DNA of 64,000 nt from assembly GCF_037325665.1 (NCBI RefSeq), contig NC_090245.1:105521309-105585308 (forward strand). Direction: 5' to 3'. Below, in pieces: positions 24,676 through 39,577 of this stretch; position 1 is the stretch's first letter; each line of letters starts with the position of its first letter. The translations under genes were made by a program, and so were the position numbers. The notes under the pieces are model-generated. The model was not told the DNA's origin. It searched no databases and saw only the letters and a program-made list of their open reading frames with translations. Source of the DNA: Littorina saxatilis. Its lineage: Eukaryota > Mollusca > Gastropoda > Littorinimorpha > Littorinidae.

Positions 24676-24729
24676 AAAATGAGACACGGAAAAAATGTCA
24701 CGAGATGTGGTTTTGGTCTCCAAGGAACT

Positions 24730-25202
24730 TGTTTGTTTGTTTATTTGTTGCTTAACGTCCAGCCGACTACGCAGAGCCATATCAGGACGAGGAAGGGGGG
24801 GATGAAGGGGGCCACTTGTCAAGCGATTCCTGTTTACAAATGCACTAACCCATTACTTGTGTCCCAGCAGGCTTTAGTAAAACTAAATTAATACCTACTG
24901 GAAGATTACCAGTTTCCAGTATGTTAAAATAGGCTTAACCTATCTACTGCTGGACTTACATCAGAACACTAACAGATTAAACTATACATGAATCGCGAGA
25001 CAAGCGGCAAGAGAAGAGATTTTTGGAAAAAATACAGGTGAATGAGCAAGAAGGCAGAAAAAGGAAAAGAATTCATGAAGAAAAAGAGAGCATGACAGGA
25101 AAGAGGAACCAAAAATCTACCTAACAGCAAACTAGAAAGCTCCTGCGGTTCCAAAAACAGGAGGGGCCTTTAATTTCATAACCGCAGTGCCCCACTGCGG
25201 GA
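24730..25202 (-). mobile_element. SINE S1, copy a, with target-site duplication
   Basis: About 473 bases. The (GTTT)n tail is on the left and the 5' end CCCGCAGTGGGGCACTGCGG (read on minus) on the right. Flanked by CTCCAAGGAACT at 24718-24729 and 25203-25214. Almost identical to the copies at 34778 and 54272. Confidence 0.92.
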
Positions 25203-25225
25203 CTCCAAGGAACTGGTCCACAAAA

Positions 25226-25333
25226 GACTTGTAAGCAGGCGACTATAAGAGAGACTTGTAAGCAGGCGACTATAAGAGAGACTTGTAAGCAGGCGACTAT
25301 AAGAGAGACTTGTAAGCAGGCGACTATAAGAGA
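25226..25333 (+). repeat. 27-bp tandem repeat, four units
   Basis: Units start at 25226, 25253, 25280 and 25307 with GACTTGTAAGCAGGCGACTA. They begin 11 bases after the SINE's target duplication. Confidence 0.92.
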
Positions 25334-28300
25334 CAGACACGCAGACAGAAAGAACGACAGCAACACAACTGACCCACTACAGGCCGAACAATCATGCCCC
25401 AAAAAGGCGCAGTTTAAAAGAAAGAGTCCAGCATAGGAATTCTAGGGGACAAGACAAGAAGGATGGCGCATTGACAGAGGACACGGGGGGGGGGGGGGGG
25501 GGGGGGACGGGGGAGCGGGAAGGGAGGGGGACTATCTCGCGAAGTGAGGACCGACAGAGACACAGAGGCTCCAAGAAGACCAAAAAGCGAGACTAATGCC
25601 AGTACCCAGAAGATGGTCCAACCAAAGCAGCGACGAAATTAGGAAGTTAAATCCGATTGACGAGGCTATCTGTAGCGAAGACAGGGTTAAGACGCTAAAT
25701 GTCTGTGTTTGCCTCGGGGCTGCGGGGCCAGAGAATAGGTCGCGGCTCGAGAATGGGTCGCGGCTCTGCCTCCTGTGTTCTGGTGATCGACTGTCTGCTC
25801 GAGAGAAAAAAAAATCTCACTGGGGAATCCGAATAGGCGATCTTTACCCATAGAAATGGTCTCCCCTTTTTGCTACTTCCATTCACTAAATAACGCTTTT
25901 AACGAATCAATAATCGAACCCAGCGCCCCAGCTCTTGAACCAACGCTGTCCAGTACGAAGACTTTCGAAGAATGCTTATTCAAGTCATAAGTCCACCACC
26001 CCATCCCTCTTTTTTGCATCGGGTTCGAACCCATCCGTTTCAAAACAGTTGTTCAAGCGCTTTTGTGTGTGTTTTGTTTAGCAAAACTATAGAACTCGTG
26101 TATCTTTTCAGCCAGTAGATCGAAGCTATGCCTTCAGGGCTAACACTTTTGGTCCACCCATGTCCCTTTGGGATCTTGACGTCTTTCAAAGAACAAAAAA
26201 GGCGAAGCCCAGGCTTAACCGATATCAGAGGCTGCCGGCAGATCAAATATGCTGCCTTCGTATAGCCTGTCAAGGAAAATTGAAAATTGCTGGAAACTGA
26301 CAATGTATCACCATTTTAGCAAATTTTCCAAAAAAATCAATTCTTGACAACATCTGTGGTAGTGGTAGTTTTTGATTACTATAAATAATGGCCCGACACT
26401 GCATGGCAATTGTCCTTGTTTTGGTAAGGACAGTAACATTTTGAGTTTTGAGTCTTGAGTCTTGAAATGCTTCCAAAGACTGTTTTATGGAAGGCTCAAG
26501 GAACTCGCCATTCAGTGTTCCGTGATGCTGTTGATCTCATCAGAAATACTGCCGAGGTTTCCTGCCAGGACGAGGGCAAAGCACGCTTTGTTCCTAACAT
26601 TAAAAGTCAGAAACTGGAGACGTGATCCAAGGGATATCCGGCGAGGCATTGCCTTTATAAAGACCACGCATTGCAGTTGTGTACACGCAGTATTCTGGGA
26701 AAGAATACGCAAACGAAAGTTTAATTGCTAGGCCATTGGCCCCTTGCAATGGGGAAGGAGGGGAAGGGAAATCGGTGTACACATAGTTTCTTTACATTCT
26801 GAGATAGAGATGCGGTATGTCTGTGTTGGCGAGGGGCGTTACATAACTTACAACCTTTATCATTGACAAGTCTTGGCTCTTCTCTTAAAATGTGAAAAGT
26901 AATGACAGTGAGTATACTATGAGTATACACTTTGGGTGTCAGAAAGGAGATATTCCTCCTGTACTTGGCTCGCACTGTATTTGTTTCCATGTGGCTGAAA
27001 TGAACACCTATTATAAATATCACTTCACAAACTTTCTTTTTCCGTTTTTTGGATTATCTTTTATTTGGTGGGAACAAAATGTTCGTGTGGCAAGCGCTTC
27101 AATGCAAAGCCTAAACTCACAGAAAAGGAACTTCTTCAGAACTCAGGTAGCATCACAAGCAGACCTAAATCTCACAAAATCTCCAGGATTTCTTTCATTA
27201 AAATTACAAATGTTTTCCCTCTTCGGGTAGATCTCAAGCTTTCTTGCTTTCAGCTAAATCACAAGTGTTTTCCCTCTTCGGGTAGATCTCAAGCTTTCTT
27301 GCTTTCAGCTAAATCTCAAACTTTTTTTTAACCTAAATCTCAAGGGTGTTTTTCTCGTGATCAAAGGCATGGCCGAGTCAGGGACCGAACCCAGACTTGT
27401 AGAATGAATCACAAAAAATACACTTTCCTTTCTCTTTTTCGTTCGTGGTCCTCCCGGGATTCTCAGATGTCATGTGACTTACAGATTCGTCCGCACGGGT
27501 AACAAAAAACCTGACCATGGTTGCAATAGGGTCGTCGGCAGTGATGACGCATTGATCGTTCGAGTGTCATGTCGAGCAAAGAGTTTCGATCTATTTTTAG
27601 TCTGTCCCTCTATCTCGCGGTTATCGACTAGCGATCGGTCACTTTCCTCCCATAGAGAGCAGTGATATAGATATACACGTATCAGTTTCGTTTTGGAAAC
27701 TATATTTTGCGGGCTAGGGGAGGGGGTGGAGGCGGGGTATGGACAGAAAAGGAGAAATAGCTTCTGAAAACTCAGATTTGCGTCCCATGACTTTTTTCTC
27801 TCACAATTACACTATATTACGGTAAAATTCCTGCTCGGCTGTTAGTAAATATTATCATCTCAGTAGTTCACCATATAAGTCGAAGACATGAATTCAGTCT
27901 TCAAACTCTAGAACGAAAAAAAAACAAGAAAAAAACAAGAAGGAAACAGAAAGTTTGATTCGATTTAAACTCCCTCCGATTCCTCCCAACTATAAACGTT
28001 GTAGCTGTTGATTTTAACGAAAAGCAGCTTTGATTTGCCATCGCTGTTGCAAAATGTCATTCAGTTAAGGGACACTAAGTTTTCCTGAACTATGAACCTT
28101 CTTTCTACATGACATTTATCACTGAGTTTCCGTGTTTGTTTGTTTGTTTGTTGCTCAAAGGGGTGTTATAACGTGTGTTCAGTTCTCTGTTTTTTAAATA
28201 CTCTACAGCAGAGTCTTATGTTTAGCTCTGATTTGTTATGATTCATTTGCTGTTACATAAAGGTCCCACTCACTCACCTTGTTGTAAGTGCTTTGTTAAT

Positions 28301-28436
28301 TCCAGTTCATCATTTCCTGACGCGTCTGAAGTTAATTTTGCCTTTTATATATGATCTACGGGTGTTCACATTATCTGTGAGTAGTGTGTATTCTGCTGAG
28401 GTTTTACAACAAAGCCAATGTATCCATGCGAATTTC
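25334..28436. other. Intergenic DNA, no gene seen
   Basis: Holds a G run (25487-25507) and a direct duplication of about 56 bases at about 27203-27316 (TTTTCCCTCTTCGGGTAGAT). No coding exon is recognised. Confidence 0.4.

Positions 28437-28509
<73 letters not shown>
28437..28509. repeat. (GTT)n microsatellite
   Basis: About 24 trinucleotide units. Poly-Cys or poly-Leu frames across it are artefacts. Confidence 0.96.
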
Positions 28510-29040
28510 ACTTTCTTCGCGCTATTCTTCAGCATACAGTGTTCACTCTGACAGGAAGTGCCGATGGATTGGATACATAACCAACAACTTAACTATTATC
28601 CACGGCAAGAACAGTTACTTAAACACGTACATCAAGAGTTAAACAAGACTGCTATATCTACAATAGAATACTGATAGTGTTGCGAATGTGATGAATACAG
28701 ATGTTGTGCTAAATAATCTGTGAAAATATCAGAATCGTCTTTGAAAATCATGAATATGTGTGACGTTGTGCGTTGTTGACGCTGTGCGTTTTTGTTTAAA
28801 AAAAATGATAAGAAGTGACTGTGAGAAATGACCATTGTGATGTTATTGAACCAGTGTAAGTTTATGTTTGTGCTGGGAGGGGGGAGGGGGGAGGGGGGTT
28901 CGAGAGAGCAAAAAGGACAGAAAGGTCGCACGAAAAGAAAGAAAGAAAGAAAGAATGAACGAAAGAAAAAGAAAAACAAAAGTGGAAAAAGAGTGCGTAG
29001 ATGCATACGTGAAAGCGCCCGTGCGTTAATGCGTTCGTGC

Positions 29041-29070
29041 GAGTGTGTGTGTGTGTATGTGTGTGTGTGT

Positions 29071-29111
<41 letters not shown>

Positions 29112-29112
29112 C
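29041..29112. repeat. (GT)n microsatellite with a CG tail
   Basis: GT repeat with TATG interruptions, ending in alternating GC. Confidence 0.92.
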
Positions 29113-29358
29113 GTGAGCGAGCGAGTGAAATTCATGCGCTATTTTTTCTCTCAGAGATCATTGCGTACCTGTGACATTGTTTTGAATATAATTGTAAGTG
29201 TAAATTAAAACAATTTCGAAGCATATTTTGTGGCCTTGGTTACTGTTGCATGAATTTAATGTTAACATCCGCTCCTATCATTGTCTGTCTATCTGTTCAC
29301 TTTGTTGGTAAGTCTGTCCATTTGTGTGTGTGTCTGTATGTCTCTCACTTTCTCTTAC

Positions 29359-29361
29359 ACA

Positions 29362-29399
<38 letters not shown>

Positions 29400-29439
29400 C
29401 GTGCGTGGGATTGCGCCTGTCTGTCTGTCTGTTTGTCTG

Positions 29440-29531
<92 letters not shown>

Positions 29532-29540
29532 GCGCGCGCG
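29359..29540. repeat. (AC)n - unique core - (TGTC)n - (AC)n compound repeat
   Basis: Two AC blocks (29359-29395 and 29441-29529) frame a core with GTGCGTGGGATTGCGCC and TGTC repeats. The same core, inverted, lies between the GT blocks at 31957-32232. Confidence 0.9.
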
Positions 29541-31429
29541 ATTAATTAAGTGAAATCAGATTAAATGAGAAAAGAAAAATAAATAACTGTGCTGGTTTCA
29601 TGCTGTAAAGTAAAGCATGAGGGTTTGACACGAGGTTTTAGTAGTACGAGTAATGAGCGGAGGACTCTTTGAGATCTGCCCACCTGCATCTGCATTGGAG
29701 TCATCAAAGTAGTGACTAAAACTACGGATTTTGTTTTTCTTTATGATTATCTATAACGACCGTGAGTCACGTTTTGGCCCAACGTGATGAAAATAAATAT
29801 TACAAAACAATCAGGATCAGCGAGGTAGAAGGCCTTTCACACATACGGTCATCGCAACCATAGAGACGTTTCTTGTCCCCCTTTCATCAGCACTGTGCGT
29901 AGGTTTCTCTCTTCCTACGCAGTTGTATTCTTACGAAAAGGAAATTACCTTCAGCAGTGTCACGAACACTGCTATTCCTAGACATTGTCAATTGTAAAAA
30001 TGTAATCGGTCCACTCCCATATATTATTGCGACGAAATATAGAATATAATTATATAGAAACTCCAACTTTAATCATGACCAGAACGTAGCGTACCCACCA
30101 TGCTAGTCCTTAATAGGTTAGCTTGTGCTTAACAGGGTACAACAAGGAACTTAGTCGATAAATATCGACAGCGGGCCGACAAATGGTTTAAATGTGAAAT
30201 GTGTGTATATGGGTGTGGGTTTGAAACAAACAAACAAACCAACCCATGTGAACCCCGGGCCGCAGGCCTTCGATGTAGTGATTGAAAAAAAAAGGATGTT
30301 CTCAAAAGGTTCAATTCTCATTTGGTCTGATTCTCAAATGGTACCGGTATACTCCCCTTTCCCCCCCTGGCCGCAGGCCTAGGATTAAAATTTTATAGAC
30401 ACTGACCTTCTTCCCAGGGGTCATTGACCCAGTTTAAGCTATGAGAGGTGGTTCCCCTTTCATATCTGAGAGAGGAAACACTTCCTGCACCCGGGTCAGT
30501 GACCGAGTTTAACCTATGGGGAGTTTAACCTATGGGGCAGTCTCTTTGATGTCTTGAGAGGAAACTTGGCCAGGGTAGTACATGCACCAGAACTGGTGGA
30601 CACCATGGACAAACATGAAATCGAAGCAGTTTGCTTGAGGGAACGGTCGTCAGCAACTCAAACTTCTCTGTTTTCTTTTTTTAAGAAAATCTGACTTTCT
30701 TTGTGGCCCCTGACTCCGCCCCCCTCCCTCTGTAAGGACCCCCCTCTGTAAGGACCCCCCTGGCCCTCCATAAGGACCGATTTTTGTCAACATTTTCAAG
30801 GTCGCTAGAGAGGGGTTCCACTGTATGACCTAACCGCTACTGGCAGACGGCCTCAATCTTCACGCGCATAGACGAGATTAATAGGTGCTTGGTTTTGGTA
30901 TTTTGAATTACATTACATTAAACCTTTGTTGGGCTTCATGGTCATGGCAACAGCCATAATAATATTACATGATGTATAATATTATATTTCAGCATATGTG
31001 AATTACATGTCATCATCCCAAACTGTCATACATTTTTATTCCTACATTATTCTGATTGGTCACAACCAAACCTACTATCATTGGACACATCCAAATGCAA
31101 GCGCCTGTTCTTGACAATTTCCCACTGATCTAAATATAAAATCAGTGCAATTTCCTGGGTCGGGCATTGCCACAGACACTCACGGTTTGGCCTGTAGGTA
31201 AAATGTACAATGTATTTTCTGATTTGTGCACAAAAGCTTTTTTTCAGTTATCTTTTTTTTTAACATAACAATGTTTAATGTCACTGTATGTTTAAAAGAC
31301 CATGGTCACATTTGTAAAACAAATGTTAAATTAGAAAATAATAACATTTTGGTTCATGATTTTTTCCTACACCTGTGCTAAAAATAAGAAATAAAAATGT
31401 CGGTATATAAGTCACTCAAATACAGCAAA
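29541..31429. other. Intergenic DNA, no gene seen
   Basis: Near 30815-30826 GGGGTTCCACTGTA resembles a pogo-like terminal repeat (CAGTGGAACC on minus), with GTAAGGACCCCC repeats before it. No exon is recognised. Confidence 0.4.
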
Positions 31430-31484
31430 GTATGAATGGTTTGAGTTTGTTGCGGTTGACCCTGCACAGGTCGACCAAAGATGT

Positions 31485-31700
31485 TTTTGTTGAACAATTT
31501 TGCTGTCACCCCTCCCATAGGGTGACGTATTTCACAACTTCCTGTGTTACACAGACTCAGTGATGACCAATTTTGCCATAGGGTGACGGATTTCACAACT
31601 TTCTACTGATGAACAATGTTGCCTTCACCCCTCCCATAGGGTGACGGATGTCACAACTTCCTGTGTACACAAACTGATGACGTATTTCACAACAAAATGG
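31485..31700 (+). repeat. Three diverged tandem copies of a ~75-90-bp unit
   Basis: CCCATAGGGTGACG (GCCATAGGGTGACG in the second copy) and TTCACAACTTCCTG-like motifs repeat three times. Confidence 0.75.
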
Positions 31701-31956
31701 CGCTGCCCATGGTCAACCTCGAAACTATCCGTATGAATGGGGCCTCCTGGCCCCCATAATAACCTCTTGGGCATCAAGCCCATCTCATGAGCAAACCGTC
31801 CACAACGCGTAAACCTGCATTTGTATTGCTTTTATAACGTGGTCTGCATGACTATTTTCGCCTGTCGGGTACAACAGAAAGTCACGTTTTCTTACCTTTT
31901 TCATGAGGGTCGGGAGTGTGGGTGGGAGTAGGTTGGGGGGGGGGGGACAGAAGGGT

Positions 31957-33219
<1,263 letters not shown>

Positions 33220-34556
33220 CAAGAAGGGCAAAGCCCACACGACTCACATGCTGAACAGACCTTGATCTTTCTTTCAGAATAATTTTACAATAAAACTGAG
33301 AAAAACAATATTTATTCAGTAAAGAAAATAATTACAGAAAACTAATGCCATTGTGAGTTGCACATTCAGTAATTGCATCCAAGTTATGGTGCATACTGTG
33401 TCAAAAGGTTCTCCATCCTAAAATCCTAATCGCTGGTCATTAGGGGATCGAGTCGAACAAGGAACGTCAGTTCTCCGACTTCTCTCTAGTCTGGCGCCTG
33501 TTTTCTCTTTTTTGACAAATATCAGTTTAACTCAAACTGACCTGGAACTTGAAGATATGTAACCTAATGTGAGTTATTATGAAAATATAATGTATTTCCC
33601 TCACACATATGTAGTTTTGGAAGAGTTATTTTCAATAGTTCAAGGTCAAGGTCACTTCAAAATATATACATTTCAACTTTGAAGGACCCTGTGACCTTGA
33701 CCTTGAAGTGAGGTCAAGTTGCCAAACATGTTTCTGAAGATCTAATGTATTTCCCTCACACATATGTAGTTTTGGAAGAGTTATTTTCAATAGACTGAAT
33801 AGTTCAAGGTCAAGATCACTTCAAAATATATACATTTCAACTTTGAAGGACCCTGTGACCTTGACCTTGAAGTGAGGTCAAGTTGCCAAACATGTTTCTG
33901 AACATCTTGTAACCATACACCATCAGGCCACAATTGGTGTTGATAGACTTAATAGTGTCCAAGAAATAAACAATATTAAAGGTTTCAGAGACGGACGGGG
34001 GGGACGGACGCCCGGAAGGACAGGCGGACGATGTCGGTGAGTATATAGACTCACTTTTGTAAGTATAATGTATTTCCCTCACACATATGTAGATTTGGAA
34101 GAGTTACCTTCCATAGTTCAAGGTCAAGGTCACTTCAAACTATGTATACAATCCAACTTTAAAGGACCCTTGCGACCTTGACCTTGAAGCAAGGTCAACC
34201 AAACTGGTGTCCAAAGATAGGGCTTACATTGCTCTGTATAGCATACATAGCTAAGGTTGCCATTCTCGATGACTTCAGAAAAAAATGCGAAAATGTGAAA
34301 AATGGTCGTTTTTAAGACAACAATTACGGCCCCTGTGACCTTGAACTTGAAGTGAGGTCAAGTTGCCGCACATGTTTTTTGAGATCTTGTAACCATACAC
34401 CATCAGGCCACATCAGGTGTTGATAGACTTAATAGTGTCCAAGAAATATCCAACGTTAAAGTTTTCCGGACGGACGGACGGACGGACGGACGGCGGGACG
34501 GACGGACGGACGACTCGGGTGAGTACATAGACTCACTTTTGCTTCGCATGTGAGTC
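33220..34556 (-). mobile_element. Family C element, copy C1, with internal tandem units
   Basis: On the minus strand it starts GACTCACATGCGAAGCAAAA (34556 down) and ends with the hairpin GGGCTTTGCCC then TTCTTG (33220). Three or four tandem units near 33587, 33743 and 34068 carry TAATGTATTTCCCTCACACA and paired AGGTCA-type motifs. A (CGGA)n block lies at about 34470-34512. The part 33260-33540 is not shared with C2 and may be a nested insertion. Confidence 0.65.
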
Positions 34557-34777
34557 AAAAATAACCATGCTGCTGACTACACACGCGAGCTAAAATTGGA
34601 GAAACTGGACACGTAAACAGAGTCGGCGTGGTGCGTGTGTTCATGCTGCGATGGCCAAACCAATAACGATTCGGAATGATAGCGTATGAACTTGAATCAG
34701 AGGCAAGATGATTGTGTGGCTCTCCCTACCCGCCGTTCAAGTTTCACTGATACAAATCATTAACATTCAGGATTGAG

Positions 34778-35252
34778 TTTGTTTGTTTGTTTATTTGTTG
34801 CTTAACGTCCAGCCGACTACGCAGAGCCATATCAGGACGAGGAAGGGGGGGATGAAGGGGGCCACTTGTCAAGCGATTCCTGTTTACAAATGCACTAACC
34901 CATTACTTGTGTCCCAGCAGGCTTTAGTAAAACTAAATTAATACCTACTGGAAGATTACCAGTTTCCAGTATGTTAAAATAGGCTTAACCTATCTACTGC
35001 TGGACTTACATCAGAACACTAACAGATTAAACTATACATGAATCGCGAGACAAGCGGCAAGAGAAGAAATTTTTGGAAAAAATACAGGTGAATGAGCAAG
35101 AAGGCAGAAAAAAGAAAAGAATTCATGAAGAAAAAGAGAGCATGACAGGAAAGAGGAACCAAAAATCTACCTAACAGCAAACTAGAAAGCTCCTGCGGTT
35201 CCAAAAACAGGAGGGGCTTTTAATTTCATAACCGCAGTGCCCCACTGCGGGA
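34778..35252 (-). mobile_element. SINE S1, copy b, with target-site duplication
   Basis: Flanked by ATTCAGGATTGAG at 34765-34777 and 35253-35265. It differs from copy a at only a few positions. Confidence 0.92.
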
Positions 35253-35265
35253 ATTCAGGATTGAG

Positions 35266-36734
35266 TATCCCAGTGCTACTGAAAAAAACATTAAGTTTCG
35301 GGGGGGTGGGGGGTGTTATGTTCATTTTCACACAAATAACCGCTCGAGTTTATAGCACTGCTGTTTTCAAAAAGGGACAAAACTTCAATCTGCGTGTGGT
35401 CTGGGGTCTGTGACGTCATAACGAGCCAATTTTTGAGGAGATGTAAACTTGTTATTTAAATCCACATAACTTTCTGACCAGAACGCTGCTGGACAATATA
35501 CACATTAGATCAATAAAGGAAATAATCCTGAATTTTGCGGAGGGGGGGTGGGAGAGCGTACCGTCTTCCAACTACCCTTTTGGAAGCCATGGCATAGAAC
35601 ACTGAGCTTGACCAGCTCTGTAGAAGCTAGGCCTGTCACAGCAGACCATCGCACCTTGCAGAGCATTATACCGTTTCTGGCTAAACTACGTCGATAGCTT
35701 TTTTCCTCTTTTCACATACGAATGGAAACAAGTACTTCAGCTCAGTAGCTCAGTCCAATTACACCAACGTGTGAGAAAAGCTAGCGGGCCCAAATTGCCC
35801 CTTGACGAATCTGCTCTCTGTCCATTGCTGTCCACGCCAGACCCTCCGGAGATTCAGCTAGCTGACCATCACACTCACTGCAAAGCTAGCACTGACACCA
35901 GTACGATGACCTTCCCTTGGGAACACACTGATCAGCCCACTGACCAGGCAACAGTGTGCAGAGCTAAAAGAAGATGCCAAAGCTTCACTTGGTATATATG
36001 CGTCGAAGGCTAAAATGGCAATGCTGTGCTGTTTCGGGAGTATTCGGTGAAAACTGCCCGTCGGTCAAATTACGAAAAGGACACGAATACTTACAGCTTG
36101 CAATCAGCAAACACTGGCCACTCCACTCATGTGCTGACGGTGAGGTTTTTTGGAAAGAAATGTGAGGGATGAGTGAAGACACAAATTGGAGAGCGATTTA
36201 TGGAAAAAATAATACACGATGTGGGCTGACCCGCTTTGGGAATTCTGTTTGTTTGTTTTTTTGTTTATGGGTGGTTTTTTTTGTCTTTCACAAATATTTG
36301 AAGCACAAAAAAAAATAATGCAAACAAAAGAGAGCAAATGTTTGCTTTTGCATCAGCTGAATCTCAAATCACGCACCAGCATGCCCAATGGTGGCTTTAT
36401 TTTGTATGTTCCACCCTGTGTTTCCATATCTCGTGCGTTGTTTGCAAACGGAAAAATCGCACGCTGTGGACACGATGCTAACCAGTTGCTGGATTATAAT
36501 AACATCGGGAATCTAAATGTCTCTTGTGAAAAAGGGTGACTCAGGTGCCTGTGTTTGTTTGTTTGTTGTTTTTTGTTTGTACCAGACAACAAATGTCACT
36601 TGAACCAACTTACCGTACGTTCTAGCCACAGTAGAGGTATTAGAACAATTGAAATTCTCGAAAGATACCAGTTAAGAACATCCTTACTTCTGCTTGCAAT
36701 TAAGAATCCAATAAGGCCAACAACAAAAATAGTC
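35266..36734. other. Intergenic DNA, no gene seen
   Basis: Short ORFs in this stretch show no recognisable domain. Confidence 0.4.
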
Positions 36735-36880
36735 TGTTTACGGTAACATAGGCCCCAAAAAATAGGGTCGGTAGGTCGGGATTTTTTTTTTTTTTTTTTT
36801 TTTTTTTCCCCCAAATGCCAAAACTGAAAAGTCTTGGGTCGCGCGAAAAAAAATAGGGTCGGTCGGGATACCGTAAACAG
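36735..36880. mobile_element. E1: short inverted-repeat element
   Basis: Ends CTGTTTACGGTAAC and TACCGTAAACAG, 146 bases, flanked by AGT at 36732-36734 and 36881-36883 (possible 3-bp duplication). Inside is AATAGGGTCGGTAGGTCGGG, repeated in part, and a T run at 36781-36807. Related to the ends at 62571 and 63509. Confidence 0.65.
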
Positions 36881-37879
36881 AGTGTTTTGTTTTTTTTACC
36901 TAACAAAAGGGGCTATTCTATGAAATGATAAAGAAAATAAAGAAGACGAAGTAGTCCCGTCACTTGACGGTCGATCCAATGTACAATATTTAGCACACTG
37001 GCGAAGATGACATACCACAGACAGGTACCAAAGCAGCAATAACATTGAACATGAAAACAATATTGGGACAGCAGAAGATACTTATGGTCAAGCGCGGCCA
37101 CACATCCATGCAAAATGTTAACTACCTCTCGCTACCAGCAGTGTACGTACGTACGCTACTGACGTGAACTTCCATCAATGATGCGCGTGTGTCTTCGTAT
37201 TGTAAAGAACTTCCATAAAACTTCGACCAAGGGTTTAGAACGAATGAAATTGAAGTCAGTACCGAAGCCATTCGCACGTTATATGTCAAAGCAGCACCGC
37301 CCTGATATGGCCCTTCGTGGTCGGCTGGGCGTTAAGCAAACAAACAAACAAACCGAAGCCATTCGTCACTCATTTATGGCAGCAATCAAACGTACAGTCA
37401 GCAAAAGTCCCTCAGTGCTAAAGTAAATCCCCTTGGAACTGCCTTCACTCAACCAGAACTTTACCATGTTTTTATTACCCGTCAGGAATAAATCTGTCAT
37501 ACATTGTCAGTCTTGTTTGTTCGCATGATGAACGTTTTCCCAGGCGTCAGTAAAACGTCCGGCAAATTGTACAGGATCTCAAGCAAGCGGAAGTCTTCAA
37601 AAGCCAGCCAATCAGATTTGATCAATAATTCGGGGGACTGCTTTATTGTGCGAGTGACGTAAATCGGCTAGGCATGGCATCAGACATGCAGAAAATAGTG
37701 CCACAACTTGACATCTGCATGAACAAACCCGATTGCCCTAATTGCCGTCCCGATTAGAATAAGAGCCTGAGGCTAGAGGCTAGCAATAAGGGCCACAGCA
37801 ACTCCGGCACCATGCTATTTAGCGTGGTCTCTCATCGTGAAGCAATTCCATCGAATTGTGCGGCCGTATTATTTTTTTA
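36881..37879. other. Intergenic DNA with a SINE tail fragment
   Basis: At about 37298-37352, CCCTGATATGGCCCTTCGTG through (AAAC)n matches the 3' tail shared by SINEs S1 and S4. The rest is not recognised. Confidence 0.45.
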
Positions 37880-38367
37880 TTTTTTTATTATTATGGTGAG
37901 CTTATATAGCGCGAACCACAATTAACTGTGCTCTCCGCGCTTTACATACTAATTTCTGCCGTGTGAAATGGAATTTTTTACAGACAGACAGACAAACAAA
38001 CATTTTTTACACACAATATATAACGCATTCACATCGACCAGCAAACCTCAAGCCTGTTAGGCGAAACTTTACCTTTCACGGCCTTTATTCCAAGTCACAC
38101 GGGTATTTTGATGGACATTTTTATCTATGCCTATACAATTTTGCCAGGAAAGACCCTTTTGTCAATCGTGGGATCTTTAACGTGCACACCCAATATAGTG
38201 TACACGAAGGGACCTCGGTTTTTCGTCTCATCCGAAAGACTAGCACTTGAACCCACCACCTAGGTTAGGAAAGGGGGAAGAAAATAGCGGCCTGACCCAG
38301 AGTCGAACACGCAACCTCTTCGATTCCGAGCGCAAGTCACCCAAGTGCGTTACCACTCGGCCACCCG
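37880..38367 (-). mobile_element. tRNA-derived SINE, family S2
   Basis: Matches 5038-5487. The tRNA-like head is at the right end (minus strand, CGAGTGGTAACGCACTTG; GGTTGCGTGTTCGAC). A short (CAGA)(CAAA) block at 37981-38002 is an internal insertion. Confidence 0.75.
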
Positions 38368-38373
38368 TATACC

Positions 38374-38998
38374 CAGGGCCGGACTACCGGGGGGGTTATG
38401 GGGGTTGCGCAACCCCCCCCCCCCCTAGCCTAAACATGTACCTTACTTATTTAATTTTTTTTTTATTATTGCTTATTTTATGCCGTTTCATGCAAGGAGC
38501 GACCATTTTCCTATCTCAGAATATGACCTACCCGTCAGCTTCAGGGGGCTTCGCCCCCTGACCCCCACAACGAGGGGGGGTGGGTGGGTTCTAGGGTTTC
38601 CGGACCCCCCCCCCCCCCCCAGCCAAAAAATAAAAATATTGAATGAGGTATGCATTTCTTTATTTTACATTGAGTTTCAATTTTTGGGGTGTTAATCAGT
38701 GACAAAATCTGCTGCCTGAAACTGGTAATGATCATCCTCAGAATGCACCAGATTGCACCATTTTGCATCCTTTTTTTCAACATTTTCCGGGGGGGCATGC
38801 CCCCGGACCCCCCTAGCAAGCTAGGCGCTTCGCGCCGTCGGCTCGGCGCTTTGCGCCTTCACACCCATATCTTCACAATATATTTTTGAAAAAAAACAGT
38901 CATAAAATGAACTGATCCGCCCCTGCCGCCTGGGGGGACATCCCCCTGGGCCACCACTGGCAACCCCCCCCCCCTCCTCTTCGCCTAGTCCGGCCCTG
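38374..38998. mobile_element. hAT-like non-autonomous element
   Basis: Perfect 13-base inverted ends CAGGGCCGGACTA and TAGTCCGGCCCTG. CAGGGSCGGA is a common hAT terminal pattern. The flanks share ATACC (38369-38373; 38999-39003) rather than a clean 8-bp duplication. The interior has C-rich runs and repeated hairpins (GGGGCATGCCCC; GGCGCTTCGCGCC). No transposase. Confidence 0.55.
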
Positions 38999-39304
38999 AT
39001 ACCGACTTAGGCTAGCTCGAAATTCCAAACCACTTCTTTTTCGTTCATTTCCCAGAGTTTGTGAAAGAAGAGCCCTGTGATTAAATTCCCTTTAAAAACG
39101 TTCTTTAACAAACGTTTCACCCTGCTAAAGTGCAAAATTTTTATTCGCCTAAAACATGTGCAATAGTCATCTGGTAAATGTTCGGAAGACCGTTTTGTAA
39201 AATTTTGCGTCGCTGATTTTTTATTAAATAAAAACCGATTCCGCGCACCTGCAAATACTGCGAGAGGCAGCACCGATGCTAGTGACGTCATGATTGTGGC
39301 ACTG

Positions 39305-39577
39305 CATGCAGGAGCAATACGGCCGACAGTGATAGAAGCGCTGCCACTGCTAGTACGTATGTTTCAACGGAGATTCCATCTTCGAAGCGGAGAAGATGTG
39401 GTTTCACCTGTGCTGCTGCTGAGTGCAGCAACAATCATGGTAAGGGATTGTTGCTGCACTCAGCAACAGCACAGGTGAAACCACATCTTCTCCGCTTCGA
39501 AGATGGAATCTCCGTTGAAACATACGTACTAGCAGTGGCAGCGCTTCTATCACTGTCGGCCGTATTGCTCCTGCATG
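39305..39577. repeat. Near-perfect 132-bp inverted repeat (foldback)
   Basis: Arms 39305-39436 and 39446-39577 pair at 131 of 132 positions around a 9-base loop (ATGGTAAGG). The left arm codes for the first half of a THAP zinc finger. Confidence 0.93.
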
